Source: Erythrocercus mccallii
Lineage: Eukaryota; Chordata; Aves; Passeriformes; Dicruridae
Reading direction: 5' to 3'
Assembly (NCBI GenBank): GCA_013397435.1
Contig: VZRG01001526.1
Coordinates: 113,355-177,354, forward strand
DNA: 64,000 nt
The position numbers were made by a program, and so were the translations under genes. Under the pieces are notes generated by a model that had not been told where the DNA came from, made no database searches, and worked only from the letters and a program-made list of their open reading frames with translations. Below are positions 50,305 through 61,932 of the stretch, piece after piece; the stretch's first letter is position 1; each line of letters opens with the position of its first letter.

Positions 50305-52740
50305 GTAAGTATTAGAGTTTCTTACTATGTAAATTAATGATTACTTAAGTAGGCCTGGTGGTTTGGAAAGGATTTGCAATATTTGAGGAGCATAATAAAT
50401 CATAAATTATTACATTAATAAATCATTATTCTTGAATATGCACAGTAAAATGTTGTACTTTTGGACTCTGTATGCCAAGCTGTCTTTCTCTGCCTTTTGT
50501 GTCTGTAGGAACTGTAGACAGATAATATTTGTGCTCTGCCCTTTGCTTAGGCCTTCTTCCCTGGAAGAATACTCTGAAATTCTCTGTATAAAGTGCAGCA
50601 CAGATGACAGATGCAGGTGCTTGGTGCTCAGGCAAAACTGTTCCTGTATTTTAAACGCTAAGAAGTTAGTATTTGACTCTGCAATAGCTTTGCAGATTTT
50701 TCTTTCAAAATTATACTTTAGTGTATCTCTATTTCAATGTAGCAATGTTCTAATGTTCCTCAGTATGGTTGGAAAAGTAGAAATTTTCCTAACTTGGGCA
50801 AAAGGTCGGGTGATGCAATAAGAAGGGAAAAATAATCTCAATTTGTACTTATGCAGATAGACTTCACAGAAGTTTGGGAAATCCAGTGACAAAATGTTTT
50901 TAGTGACTTCTTTTCAGGCTGTCATTAAAAAAATCCTCAGGAATCATGATCACAGAAAAATGTAGGGTTTTTCTTGTCCTAGAAGTGTGTTTGACAGTTA
51001 CCTCTACTCAGCACCTTTTAGAGCCATCAGGTATTCCTAGGCGTTTTGAATCTTTAAGCAAAGCTTTAAACAAATTCTGAGGGTTTGAATTTGTTCCTTG
51101 CACTCCAGTGTTGAGGCAATGCATCTCGCACCTGCCTCTAACCTGCACTTCTGGTGTAATCCCAGTGCCACTGCTGTTCTTACACTTCCGTCACTTGTGG
51201 GCATAAAGAAGGAACTCCTTCTATGTTACATGTTGAAAAGGAGGACAGAACATTTAGTTTTTCCACAAAGCAAATTGTGATAGCCATTTAACCAAGGAAA
51301 AACCTGCCAAAAACCCCAAAGAACACAAAGCCACCTTTCTTACCAAACTGAAGGAATCCTCTAGCTCTGGTGGAGCTCGTAATTGTGATGGAATACACAT
51401 TTCCCAGAGGAGACCCACCTGACAGGGAAACCTGAATTCTGTGTACAGAGAAGACACCAACTGAATTTCTCTGAGCGTCTTGTCCCTCACTTTTCTTAGT
51501 AAAGGACATTCAGAAAAGATTTGTACTTAAAACAGGATGTCAGCTTTTCTGGAAGCACTGAAGTGACCGAGTGAATATTCAGCAGAACAATTTCTGCCCT
51601 AGTGCAGGATATCTTGTCTGCAGTTTTAATGCAAAATATGAGGAGAAGGAGCAGATGAGGAATGCAGAGTCCATTTCCTGTTTTCATAAAGGCTAATGTG
51701 TGGAAATACAGTAAAGTGACAAGCTTTTGTAATTCTGACATCATAAATTGTATCTAGGAGGAGAAATTATCTAAATGGAAATGCTCTAGTGCCTGATAGC
51801 TGTTTTCCTTCTACCTTTAGTGCTTGGTAAAGAGGTAGGTCTTTCCATCTGTTCAGGAGACACTTCCTTTGCAGAAGAGTAAATTTTCAACACAGATATC
51901 TGTACTTTATGTTCGTAACTGAGGCTGGATTATTCACTAAGTAAATTGTTGGGGAGGGGAAACGTGCTACATGTTTATGTTTAGGCAATTGCCTAATCAA
52001 ATTCCTTGTTTTAGTGAATCACTGTGCTATGCACTTTTAACTCAAACACAGAATTCCTCACAGCAAATAATGGCAGGAGATAGGAGATACAGAGAGATCT
52101 GGCTGTTTTGTTGCCTGAGGTGGGTTTTTGAAAAAATGATTGTCCAAAGGAGGAAAGGCCTGGGCTGTGATTGCAGATGGCCAGGAGTGCTGCTGGGAGG
52201 TCTGTGCCAGGGGAAGGTACCACTCCTTAAGAGAGCAAAGCCTGGAAAGAGTCATGAGTTTTGCACTTTATATTTGGCTACTAACAGCCTTTTTTCAAGC
52301 AGGAAATCTGAGTGGTAAGTGAATGCTGTGACTCCAAAGTGTGTAAGGTCAGAGAGCAGTCTTTGTTTTTTTTATAGCAAACTGCTCAGCTTTCCTTGAG
52401 GGCTTGTCTCCCATTTTGGGGAGTTCCTGTCACAGTTGCAGACTTACACAGTAAATAGGAATATCAAATGCCAGCAATATTGCCAAATTAGGCAGCTCAG
52501 ACCCCTGCTTCAGTCTGTGCTGGTGGGTGCCAACTAGTGGATAAGTTTTCTGAGTTAGCCAGGTCCTGGAGATGGCAGAGTAATGGCAATACAACATACT
52601 TCACGCAGCTGAGGGTGAAATTACCTGTAAGCTCCTGCTTTAGATTTGCCTTAAAAGGAGAATCCATAGAGTCACGTTAGTAGGAATTGTTCTTAGTCTG
52701 TATTGACTGTGTCAGTGGTAATGCTGGCATATTTTACAGG

Positions 52741-52812
52741 ATTTAAGTTATTATTTAAGTTTTATTTATTTATATTGTTTAAGTTATTTAAGTTATTAAG
52801 TTATTATTTAAG
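52741..52812. repeat. AT-rich degenerate tandem (TTTAAGTTA)n
   Basis: About 70 bp of repeated ATTTAAGTTATT-like units in IMMP1L intron 4, containing only A, T and G on this strand. Confidence 0.85.
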
Positions 52813-55800
52813 GGATTTTTATGCTTAGAAGCATTGTCACACACAATTCTTAACCCTGAAGCCTAAGAGAATGCTAAAACCAAATCCTACTTGAGGGGCT
52901 GGTTCATTCATGAATATACTTCTCAGGATGCCTTTATGTGTAGATAGGAGAATGGAGAACTCTTTACAATTTGCTCTCTGTAAAATTACACACATGAGAT
53001 GCATTATTGCTGCAAACAACCAAGGATATACCTGTATATTAAAAAAAATCCAAACACAACAAACCAACCTTCTAAGCTATAATGAAAAGAAACAAAAAAA
53101 GTCATACATAAGCTGAATAAGTTGTTCTGAAAAGAGGTATTTCAGTTGAGTAGAAATGCACTACAGCAGTGGCTGTTAAAATACTCTTGCTGCTTTATTT
53201 AACTGAAGGAATACATCATAAGAGAAAATTATTTTTGTCAGAGTGCACTAAGTGTAAAGCTGTATCAAAAACCTGTCTTTGATGGAGTTGTTGGATTACA
53301 GGCTGACGTAACTAATGCCACATATAAAACTGAGTGGTATAAATTAGGCATGTGCCGAAATTACAGTTTAAGTACATGAGATTGGAGTTTTTGTCTGTAG
53401 AACAATAATTAGGGAAATCTTCCTGTTTACATGAAAGTATAATGAAATTCCTTTTTTGAATTAGCTGCTATAGTGTTACAAAGTTTGGAAAAGGTAGTAC
53501 TCCTTTTTGTTGATACCTGGTATAGAATGTGAGCATTAGGCTGGCAGTTTTGCAGGGCTCTTTTTTGGTTTTGTGCTAAACGTACATTTGTAAATAGAAA
53601 CTAGTGTATTTGCTGTAATAAACATTTAAAAATGCATAATGTATTTCTTCTGTATCAGAGGCAATGTGGTATGAACCTAGAAGTTAAAAAGGTAAACAAC
53701 TAATGTTGTATTCAGAACTAGTTTAACTTATTAAAATATATCCTATTTTATTTATTTAACTATATGGATGTAAATAATGAGGATTAATAAGGAAATTAAT
53801 CACAGTAACCCCCTGAAATGGTCCTTAAAAAAAAAGCTGACAGGTTATTTTTCATATTTAGGCTTTTATTTCCTGTTTGAAAAAGTCTTAATACAGGTTT
53901 ATAATTCAGGCGGAGTATCCTATTGCTCTATTTGAATTTGTTTTAATGCCATTTACTTTAGCTTTAATTTCTTTACGTACCATATGTTCTTGTGCTGCAA
54001 GTCCTATTTACAGTGTGAAAAACTGAGGGGTAAACCATCAGAATCAAACAGCTTGTATGTCATAAACCACCAATATGCTGAGCCTTTGTGGCACTTAAAC
54101 AAAAGTAGTCCCTAATAATGTCACTTCATAGAGGCAGAGTCTGTAAATAAGGAACTGCCTTTTGCAAGTCCCGGTGATAAAAAGCTGAGATACAAATCCA
54201 TATCTCAGCAACAGCGTGCTGGTGATCAATCACAGCTCCCACTAATGCTGCCAGCCTGGCTGATGGGGGAGTGTGTTTGTCTTGTGCTAGAGTGAGCCTC
54301 GCTGCGGAGATGGCATCTCCTCATCCTGTGGGAGCTCCAGAGCTAACACAGTTCAGGATAATGCACCTCACTGTGTTTGCACAGGGCTGTTAACTCTTAA
54401 ACAGTTCTTGGCAAATGCTGTAAGAATATGATGTGGGCACTAAGAATAACATGATGTCAAGGCAAACAACACTGCCCAGTTCTACAGGTTTTGGGTATGC
54501 CGTGCAAGACACTGAAAAGTGGTTTGATATTTCACAGCACTCAGTACTGTTGGATAGTCTCTTTAAAATATCCTAAATAGCAATTAAAATGAAACCTAAT
54601 TAAAACACCATTTCTTTTCCCTTTGCTCCAAGTATCTTAATGTTTATGCTCGTGGTTTAGTACTTCACTGAGTAAGTTCCAGGAGTTGCTGATATGGAAA
54701 ATAAGTAAGGTATTTTCTTGCTCCTCTTTAGCTCTAAGAGTAGTAGAGAGAGAAAGAAAGTCATGCCATAATTCTAAGCAGCAGCTGTGCTGAATGTCTG
54801 GTGGGAGAGGAGAGCTAATTTGGCATATTTATTGGTTTTTGCAGATGTCTCAATTTCCCAGTATAGAGAGTTCATGACTCAAGCTTACCTTGAATTTTCT
54901 GAAAGTCGTTCTAAATCAAAATTCTAATTCGTCAAAACTAAATTGTTCAAGGGAAAAGAAACACAAAGGATTTTATCAGTCTAATTCCTAATATTTCCAG
55001 GGTTTCTTCTGCTCAAGTGGCTTGGTCTTTGCACCTTTGCAGTTTTGGCTTGGTGATACTTCAAGAAGTAGCTACATTTTATGATTCTGTTATTCCTCTG
55101 CTCAAAGTTCAGTAATAACTTTTAGGAAGCTGCTCAGGATGGTGAAACCAACTACTTGGGACTCAACTAAGGCTTTTGAGCATAAGTTTTAGTCTGACTG
55201 CAGCAGCTGTGCAGGAGAGAGTCTGGTCACTCCTGATGGAGCTGGCAGACAAGATTCCTTAACCCTGATGATAATATTTATCAGGCACTGGTCTCCCAGG
55301 CTGAACTGCAGATCAGGAGCCAGTGATGGTGATGGCTTCTGTGTTAGAACCAGTGAGTTCCAGTTGGTGTCTGCACCCACAGGGTCATTTGTTCTCAGAC
55401 TTACACTTTTGGGTGACCCTGTTACATCATCTGTAATCTGGAGAAAAAAAATCAAACCCTTCTTAATTACTGCTGTTAGAAAGGTCTCTGCAAACTGTTA
55501 AGTAATCTTTGATGGATTTGTAATCAACATTTTCTTTTCAAACACTCCTCTTCTGTAAATCTATGGCTAATAAGAGTCTGGACTGATGAATCACAGACAT
55601 ATTCTGAATTTTTGTTCACTAAATGTAGCTAGGAGATTTGGGTGTAAAAGTTTTGGCCTAAGAACATGAACCAGTTAGTTTTAATTTTAACTGATAATAG
55701 TTTCCGAAAAGGAAAGATAACTAATAGTTTAAATTTAGGGTTGCAGTTAGAAGTTTTAGAAATCAGATATATAGCTTTTCCAGCAGATTGAGATCTGTGT

Positions 55801-55815
55801 CTTTAACAATACGAC

Positions 55816-55867
55816 TAGATCTCTAGATCTCTAGCACTAAATATCTAGATCTCTAGCACTAAATATT
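55816..55867. repeat. 22-bp tandem repeat, about 2.4 copies
   Basis: The unit TAGATCTCTAGCACTAAATATC occurs at 55824-55845 and again at 55846-55866. A partial copy (TAGATCTC) precedes it. It lies in IMMP1L intron 4. Confidence 0.9.
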
Positions 55868-58800
55868 TACAGCAGCAAACAATTCATGCAAGTGTTTGAA
55901 TTCTTTAACACAGCTGAAAACTTTTGGAGCAGGTGAAAAGTGATAATGAGCGAAATCAGATATTTTTCTCATTTGACTGGCATAGACATCTCTGATGTGA
56001 AAACCTCTCCTATTAAGCTGTGAGTGTAGTGATCAAACTTTCTAAGTTCCAGGTTGTCAAGCTCAGAACAGCGGTAGTTACTCCTACATTACACAAAGTT
56101 TAGAAGGAGCTGCAATGCTTAAACCCCAAACATTGAGATAACCAGTGAGTGCTCTGACAAGTCACTGTAACAGTTTACCCACATTTTTGTTACAGAACAA
56201 CATCCAACTGGTGTGCTTGCATGGTGGAGAAAAATGTCTTAGAAATTCAAGCCCAAGTTAATATTCCTTAGTTCCCCTATAGTGTGTGAGTTAACATTGA
56301 AGTGTGATTTTAATTTAATTCAAGTATGTGATTTTAATATTGGTTAATATTTAATTTCAAAACTTAGACAAGTCTTCATCTCTTACCTTTTTATCAATCT
56401 TCTATTAAAATTACAAATGTCTTAGTACAGAGAATGAATTAATAATATAGATATGTAATCACAATGAATTTGATTTCTGTATAAAAACACATTAGTGATT
56501 CCTGTCATCCTCTCTAATAACAACCTGGACCAACATCATAATGTCTTCTTTTTAATATGTGCATTTAAACAAACCAGGTCAAGTACATTATGTCTTATTC
56601 ATAAGCAGCTTAAACTGTTCAGCAAGTAGAGGAAAAATGCTAAATTCTTTGGAAGTGCCTATAAATTTAAGGTAAATTCATTGTTATATTAAGAAATATT
56701 AAATTCCAGGTAATTCAGCCTTTTAAGGATACACAGAAGATGTTCATTTAACATCTGCTATACTGTTTAAATTCCAGTGTGGTTGCTACCATTTCATAGC
56801 TTTTTCAGCACAAAAAAGTAAATATAAATGCTCACCCTGATTATGAAAATCTCGAGCTAATTAATGTGGTTGGGTTTTATAGAGATGTCAGCCTTAATAT
56901 GAACAACATTTATGATAAACCTACAGAAACAGTGCCTGGAGCAGCTGGACCATTAAAAAGTATTTGTTAAGCACTAGTCAGTCTTGGTTCTGAATTAATA
57001 AATAAAGGATTAAGGAGTAGTTATGTGAGACTTTAAGTATAGAGTGATAAAGCAAACTCCTGCATTTCTATGGTGTATATTTTATCCTAACTAGATGCAA
57101 TTTACTTAAATAAGGCAATTTAATCAGTATTTAGTAAATTTGTCATTTGGTATTGTAGAATCTTTCATCATATTTCACTTTAATCAAGAAAGGTAACACC
57201 TGTGGTTTATTCACAAAAGCTTCTTTTGTTAAATGAACACCCGCAGGCCATGAAGCAATTACATTTGTTGCTTGTACCAAAGTAGGAGGCACTTAAATAG
57301 ACCTTAGTAGGGAGAGATGAGAACTTGCAGACTTGATTCTTTTGTCCAGCACTGAGATTAGTTCTTATCATAGCTCAAGAAGGAAGCCTCTGAACTGAAA
57401 AGAAAAGATGGGAATGATTTAAAGTTCTTCTTAAGTTTGAAACTTTGATATTGCTGGAGGTGATGTGAATACCTGTGACCTTACAAAAGTTCAAACATCT
57501 ACTCCCAGCCGATTGTACGTGCTGATGTTTTTTGAGATTGCAAGACATTCATGTTTATAAGTCCCCTAAAATCACTAGCAAAAGCTCTCTCAAAACAGAA
57601 AAAAAACCCCAAACCACAGAAGTCTGTTTTCATTTAGTTGGGTTTGAGGGTATTTTTGAGGCAGATAATTCAGTCTATTAGCTTTATATGCAATACAATC
57701 ATTTCCTAATATGTGAGTTAATGCAGCACAGGGTTCTTATCTCTTGGGTTTGAAGATAATTGAATAATCAAAGAAAAAAGTTTGGCATCATGTAAAGAGA
57801 CCAAAAGAATATAATTATTTGATGGTTCCCTCCCTTTAAGTAAATTAATCTTTTATGCTGGTGAGTATGCACCAAATACCTGCCCTGAATTTGAGTTTTG
57901 CCATTTTAACTGCACCACTGAGTCAATTCCAACAGCTCTGCAAGTTTTGCTAGTTTGTGGCAGTGAAAGATGCTTATTTGTGCTGATAAGATAATGAACT
58001 ACTGCTTCAAGCTCAGTTGTTCCCAAGGATAGTCTTGTTCTTCTGGTCCAGAGCCTGGGGAGGGAGCAGGGAGCAGAGGGAGCAGAGTCGTGTCTGACGG
58101 GTGTCTTTCATTCTCACACGTTTAAGCTGCACTGCAGATAACCGCTTCTGCCTGAGAACTGCCGTCCCTTGGAAGTAAATCCTGAGCTAATCTGCACAGG
58201 ACCGAGGCACAGGGGTTGCTGAGGCAGAGGGATTTGCCTGCAGACAGTCAGAGGCAGCGTTTCACAGCAACCTGCACTGCTGAGGAATTGCTGCTTCTGC
58301 AGGAGTCCCACTCATTGTGTGAAAATTCCGCTGCTGGGCGTGTGAGACTTTGCCATCTTTAGTTCTATGTGTAGGGCTTTCACCCCTCATCAGTGTGGGT
58401 TTGTAGTCACTGTCCCTCTGTGTAGTGGGAACTGTGATTTCAGTGGGACTTCTTGGATACAGTTAACTTTGTCCATTGCCTGTAGATACCAAAATGCAAC
58501 TCTGTGAGTTGTCACACAGCTTCCCCTTTGCCTTGGGTTTTTTGGCAGCAGCAGCACATTGCCATGCAATTAATACATTCTTACTGAAAATACAGGTTTT
58601 CAACAGTTAATTTTTTTCTTTGGTGAATATTATTCCCAGCTAGTGTGCTTGCAGAGCTCTGCAGTGTTTCAGATTTGAGTCCTGGCTGTGCAAAGGCTGC
58701 TCCTCCAAATGAACTATTTCCCGTGAGTAATCCCACTGAGATCAGTGATGTGGTGTAGGCATGGCTTGGTGCATAGAGCCTAGAAAGATTCTGGCACTGG

Positions 58801-61179
58801 TCTGCATTTCAAAGGGGTTTATATTACTTTTGTTAAATTTTCTTTTAATTAATGATTATGGCCTGTCATTGGTATTTGGTTTTACATTTTCCTGTAACTC
58901 TTGTGATTTTTATTGTCTTAATTCTAGGTAGTAAAGTGCCTAGATGATGGACAGACACCCTTCAAAGTTATTAGTGCATTATCCCTAGATGAATCACACA
59001 TTGCAACAGTACTCTTAATGCCAAATTCAGAGTTGTAGGGCCCAGTCATACCTTCCAAGGAGAACTGCAAAAATTATCTTAAGCAGTGAATTTCAGGATA
59101 TAGGAAGACAGTTTACTGCAAATGTTCTTCTACCTGGAATGCAAACTGTGAACATCTTGTCTGGACAAATAACTATTCCTAGTACTGGAAGTAGTTTAAT
59201 GCCATCGCAGGAAAAGCAATTTATTTCATTTTTGTGATTTTGGAGCTTGGTAGAAATATGGAAAGTGTTCTAGAAAGTTTTTAGATAACTTGAGTTTAGA
59301 TAAACTTGAGTTCTTTATTTTACACAGTAAAAGATGAACATCACATTCTGCTTGTGAATTGGGAGAGGTGAGGAACCAGAACAGCAGAAGGGGAGCTGGC
59401 AGGGAAACAGGAGCACCTTGCAAGAAGTGATGCTTTTGCAGCAACATGAAATGTTGGTGTGGGTTTGCTTTCTATATTTATGGAAAAAAAATATCTTCCT
59501 TTCATAGTAATTCCAGGTTGTCCTGTTTGTGTATTTGCTGAGGGAGTCTGTCACAGTGACAGCAGTTTGACATCCGACTCGTTATTCCAGTAGATACTGG
59601 ACAGGGGAGTTTGCACCAGAAAGGTCAGGACGCTGCCTTGTGCTGTTACTTGCATGTGAGAAACAAACTCACACGTGTGAGCTGTGGACACAGGGAGTGC
59701 TTTGGGTCGGTCCACTGAACTAAGTGAGCATGAATATCCAACTGACATCCTATACAGACTGTGGTCTGTGGAATCTTTGAGGGAAACAGCAGTGGCAGCA
59801 CATGCTCAGAGACCTACCAAAACACAAGATGCATATTCTACACACGTTGTTTGACCCCGAAGAGAAGCTTTTTAAAATATATAAATTGACTTCTGCTTGT
59901 TTTTTTGTTTGCAAAGCTGCTTGCGTAGGAGGAGGGTCAAAGTCATCTAGCTGGAACCAGCTGGCCTTCCCAGAGGAAGCCCTTCCATGCATGTGCCAGG
60001 AATCTGATCAGCCTACCACACAACAAAGGTGACAGCTGAAAAGCTTCCTGCATGGAAGGACTCGGAGAACAAGCAGTAGAGGAGCTTGGCTGAAGTAGTG
60101 GCTCAGTTAAAAACCAAGGAGGTGGCATTCCTTTATACCAGAGCCTGTGGAAGGAGATGGTACCAGTGGGTTTCAAAAGGGCTTAGACATTGCTGGTCAC
60201 GTGTGGATTCTAAATTGCTGAGGGCAGGCTTTGTGCCCGCTGACACAGCTACAGCACCTTTCCTGGGTGCCACGGAAATGCAGGGGCTGGCTGGGAGGGC
60301 TGGACAGGCTCCCAGATGCTTTCTGCAGTGAGTGTTTCATTCTGCCACTGCCACAGCTGACACATTGGCTGCAGCTCGGCAAAGGGGCTCTGGCAGCAGT
60401 GTGCCAGCCTGGGATCCTGGCCTGGTCACAGGCACCTGGGAGCATGGCTAGGCAACAGCGTCAAATTAAAGACCAGCTTCCCAGGGAATGTTACCTGGCC
60501 AGATGCCCACAAGTACCAATTGCAGTTTCCTCCAATGGGGACCTGGATTTGTTCTTACTGGTTTACAACCAGCCTTTATTCTAGAGTGGTATTTCAATTT
60601 GTTTAATCTCTTATGTAGACTATTGTGTTTAGAGTCTACACGGCTCAATTCTAGAACATTCATGCTACTCGTACTTTGAGTTTCATTTGAAATAGTTTAT
60701 TTTTTTAGTTAGTTTCAGTATGTTTCTCCTCTGAATTTTAGCAATGTTTCAAGTACATACTTGGTTTTGGAAAAATGTATGTTAGTTTAAAGTCCATCTT
60801 AAATATTCTCTAGATTTGGAATATGTTGCTTCATTTAAATTTGCAGCCTGCTTTAAAATTCTAGAAATAAAACCCAATTAGAAATGTAATTATTAAGTAT
60901 TTTATTTGGTGACTTGAAAGAGGTTATTTCAATAACAAGAGTTATTGTATCTGAAATGTTTCTAAGAAAACATTACAAAATAGTATTGTATGTTCCAAGC
61001 AGATATCTTAGTTTAAGACTTGTAGGAGCAACTTTTTCACATATGAAATCTTCATACTCTCATTTACGTAACAATTACAGCTATGTTGCTATTTCTCATT
61101 TTGTCATTGAGTCAGCCAGTGAATGCCATGAATCTGTGGTATGTAATATAGTTAATGCATAATATATACGGGCAATGAA

Positions 61180-61600
61180 AGGTCTTTGTCATATAGTATA
61201 AGGTCACCATCATTAATTTTCAAATTATAAAAAGGGATTTGCTGTTTTGTGATCATCATTATTGCAATATAATGTGTTGCGGATTCTGCCTGCACATAGA
61301 ATGAACTGTGATCTTAATTAGAACTTTGACAAGCCTACTCCGATAAAATGATGAGATTATTCGTAATTGATGTCACAATCAATTACCAGTTAGTTCATCA
61401 TGAATCTACTAACAGGTCTAGCCTTGGTGCTGGCCCCAGGATGTTGATGAGTGTGTGGCTGCCCTGTTCATGCTGTTACTGCGACAGGAGGGCAGATTTT
61501 CAGTCAACATCCTAATGACCTCTTTTGAAGTCTATTAAATTAATGACCCTGTCACATTGGTCTAACCTCTTACATCTTCATTTTGGATTTTTTGTTGCAA
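61180..61600. promoter_or_regulatory. Candidate conserved homeodomain-rich element in IMMP1L intron 4
   Basis: About 400 bp just upstream of IMMP1L exon 5 are dense in TAAT cores. They include ATTAAT near 61212, TTAATTA at 61314-61320 and the GTAATTGAT/ATCAATTAC dyad at 61363-61386. The text is complex and free of repeats, unlike the neighbouring simple AT-rich intron. Inference: a developmental enhancer in the PAX6 regulatory neighbourhood. Not tested by alignment. Confidence 0.4.
61363..61386. repeat. Perfect 9-bp inverted repeat of TAATTGAT
   Basis: GTAATTGAT (61363-61371) and ATCAATTAC (61378-61386) are exact reverse complements around a 6-bp spacer, GTCACA. The arrangement resembles a paired homeodomain dyad. 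Confidence 0.8.
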
Positions 61601-61821
61601 ACCATTGGTTTTTTGAGCACATGATAGAACAGATACTTTGGAGCACTCCTTCTCATCCCTCTAAATCTGGCAGTGGGTCTTACTAGACTCAGTAAAATTT
61701 CGTTCATTACACAGTCATGAAATACAGAGCACAGAAATCAGGAAAAACACTGTAAGGCAAACTGTGCTTAATGCCATTCTCTTCTGGTTTCTTTTTACAT
61801 TTCAATCTTGCTTAATCACAG

Positions 61822-61932
61822 GTGCCTAAAGGACATGTTTGGTTAGAAGGTGATAATCTCAGGAATTCTACAGATTCCAGGTACTACGGACCTGTTCCTT
61901 ATGGGCTGATAAGAGGACGCATTTGGCTTAAG
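61822..61932 (+). CDS. IMMP1L: IMMP1L exon 5 with the GDN substrate-pocket box
   Basis: A 111-nt exon after a CTTAATCACAG acceptor, lying 11.5 kb downstream of exon 4. It encodes residues 108-144, starting VPKGHVWLEGDNLRNSTDSR and continuing YYGPVPYGLIRGRIWLK, with donor GTATGT. The GDN (117-119) and STDSR..YGPVP motifs are the conserved S26 box that shapes the active site. Human has the same segment with few changes (for example VPMGHVW and CYGPIPYG). The final exon was not found in 61933-64000. Confidence 0.95.

Larger units (their letters stand above)
50305..61821 (+). other. IMMP1L: IMMP1L intron 4
   Basis: An 11.5-kb intron holding the AT-rich tandem at 52.74 kb, the 22-bp repeat at 55.8 kb and the homeodomain-rich block at 61.18-61.6 kb. 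A moderately GC-rich segment at 59.9-60.5 kb carries overlapping short frames on both strands but no recognised protein. Confidence 0.9.

Noticed and set aside
59940..60590. Overlapping 60-117 codon frames on both strands near 60 kb
   Set aside because: Moderately GC-rich intron with mutually overlapping frames and no recognisable protein features.
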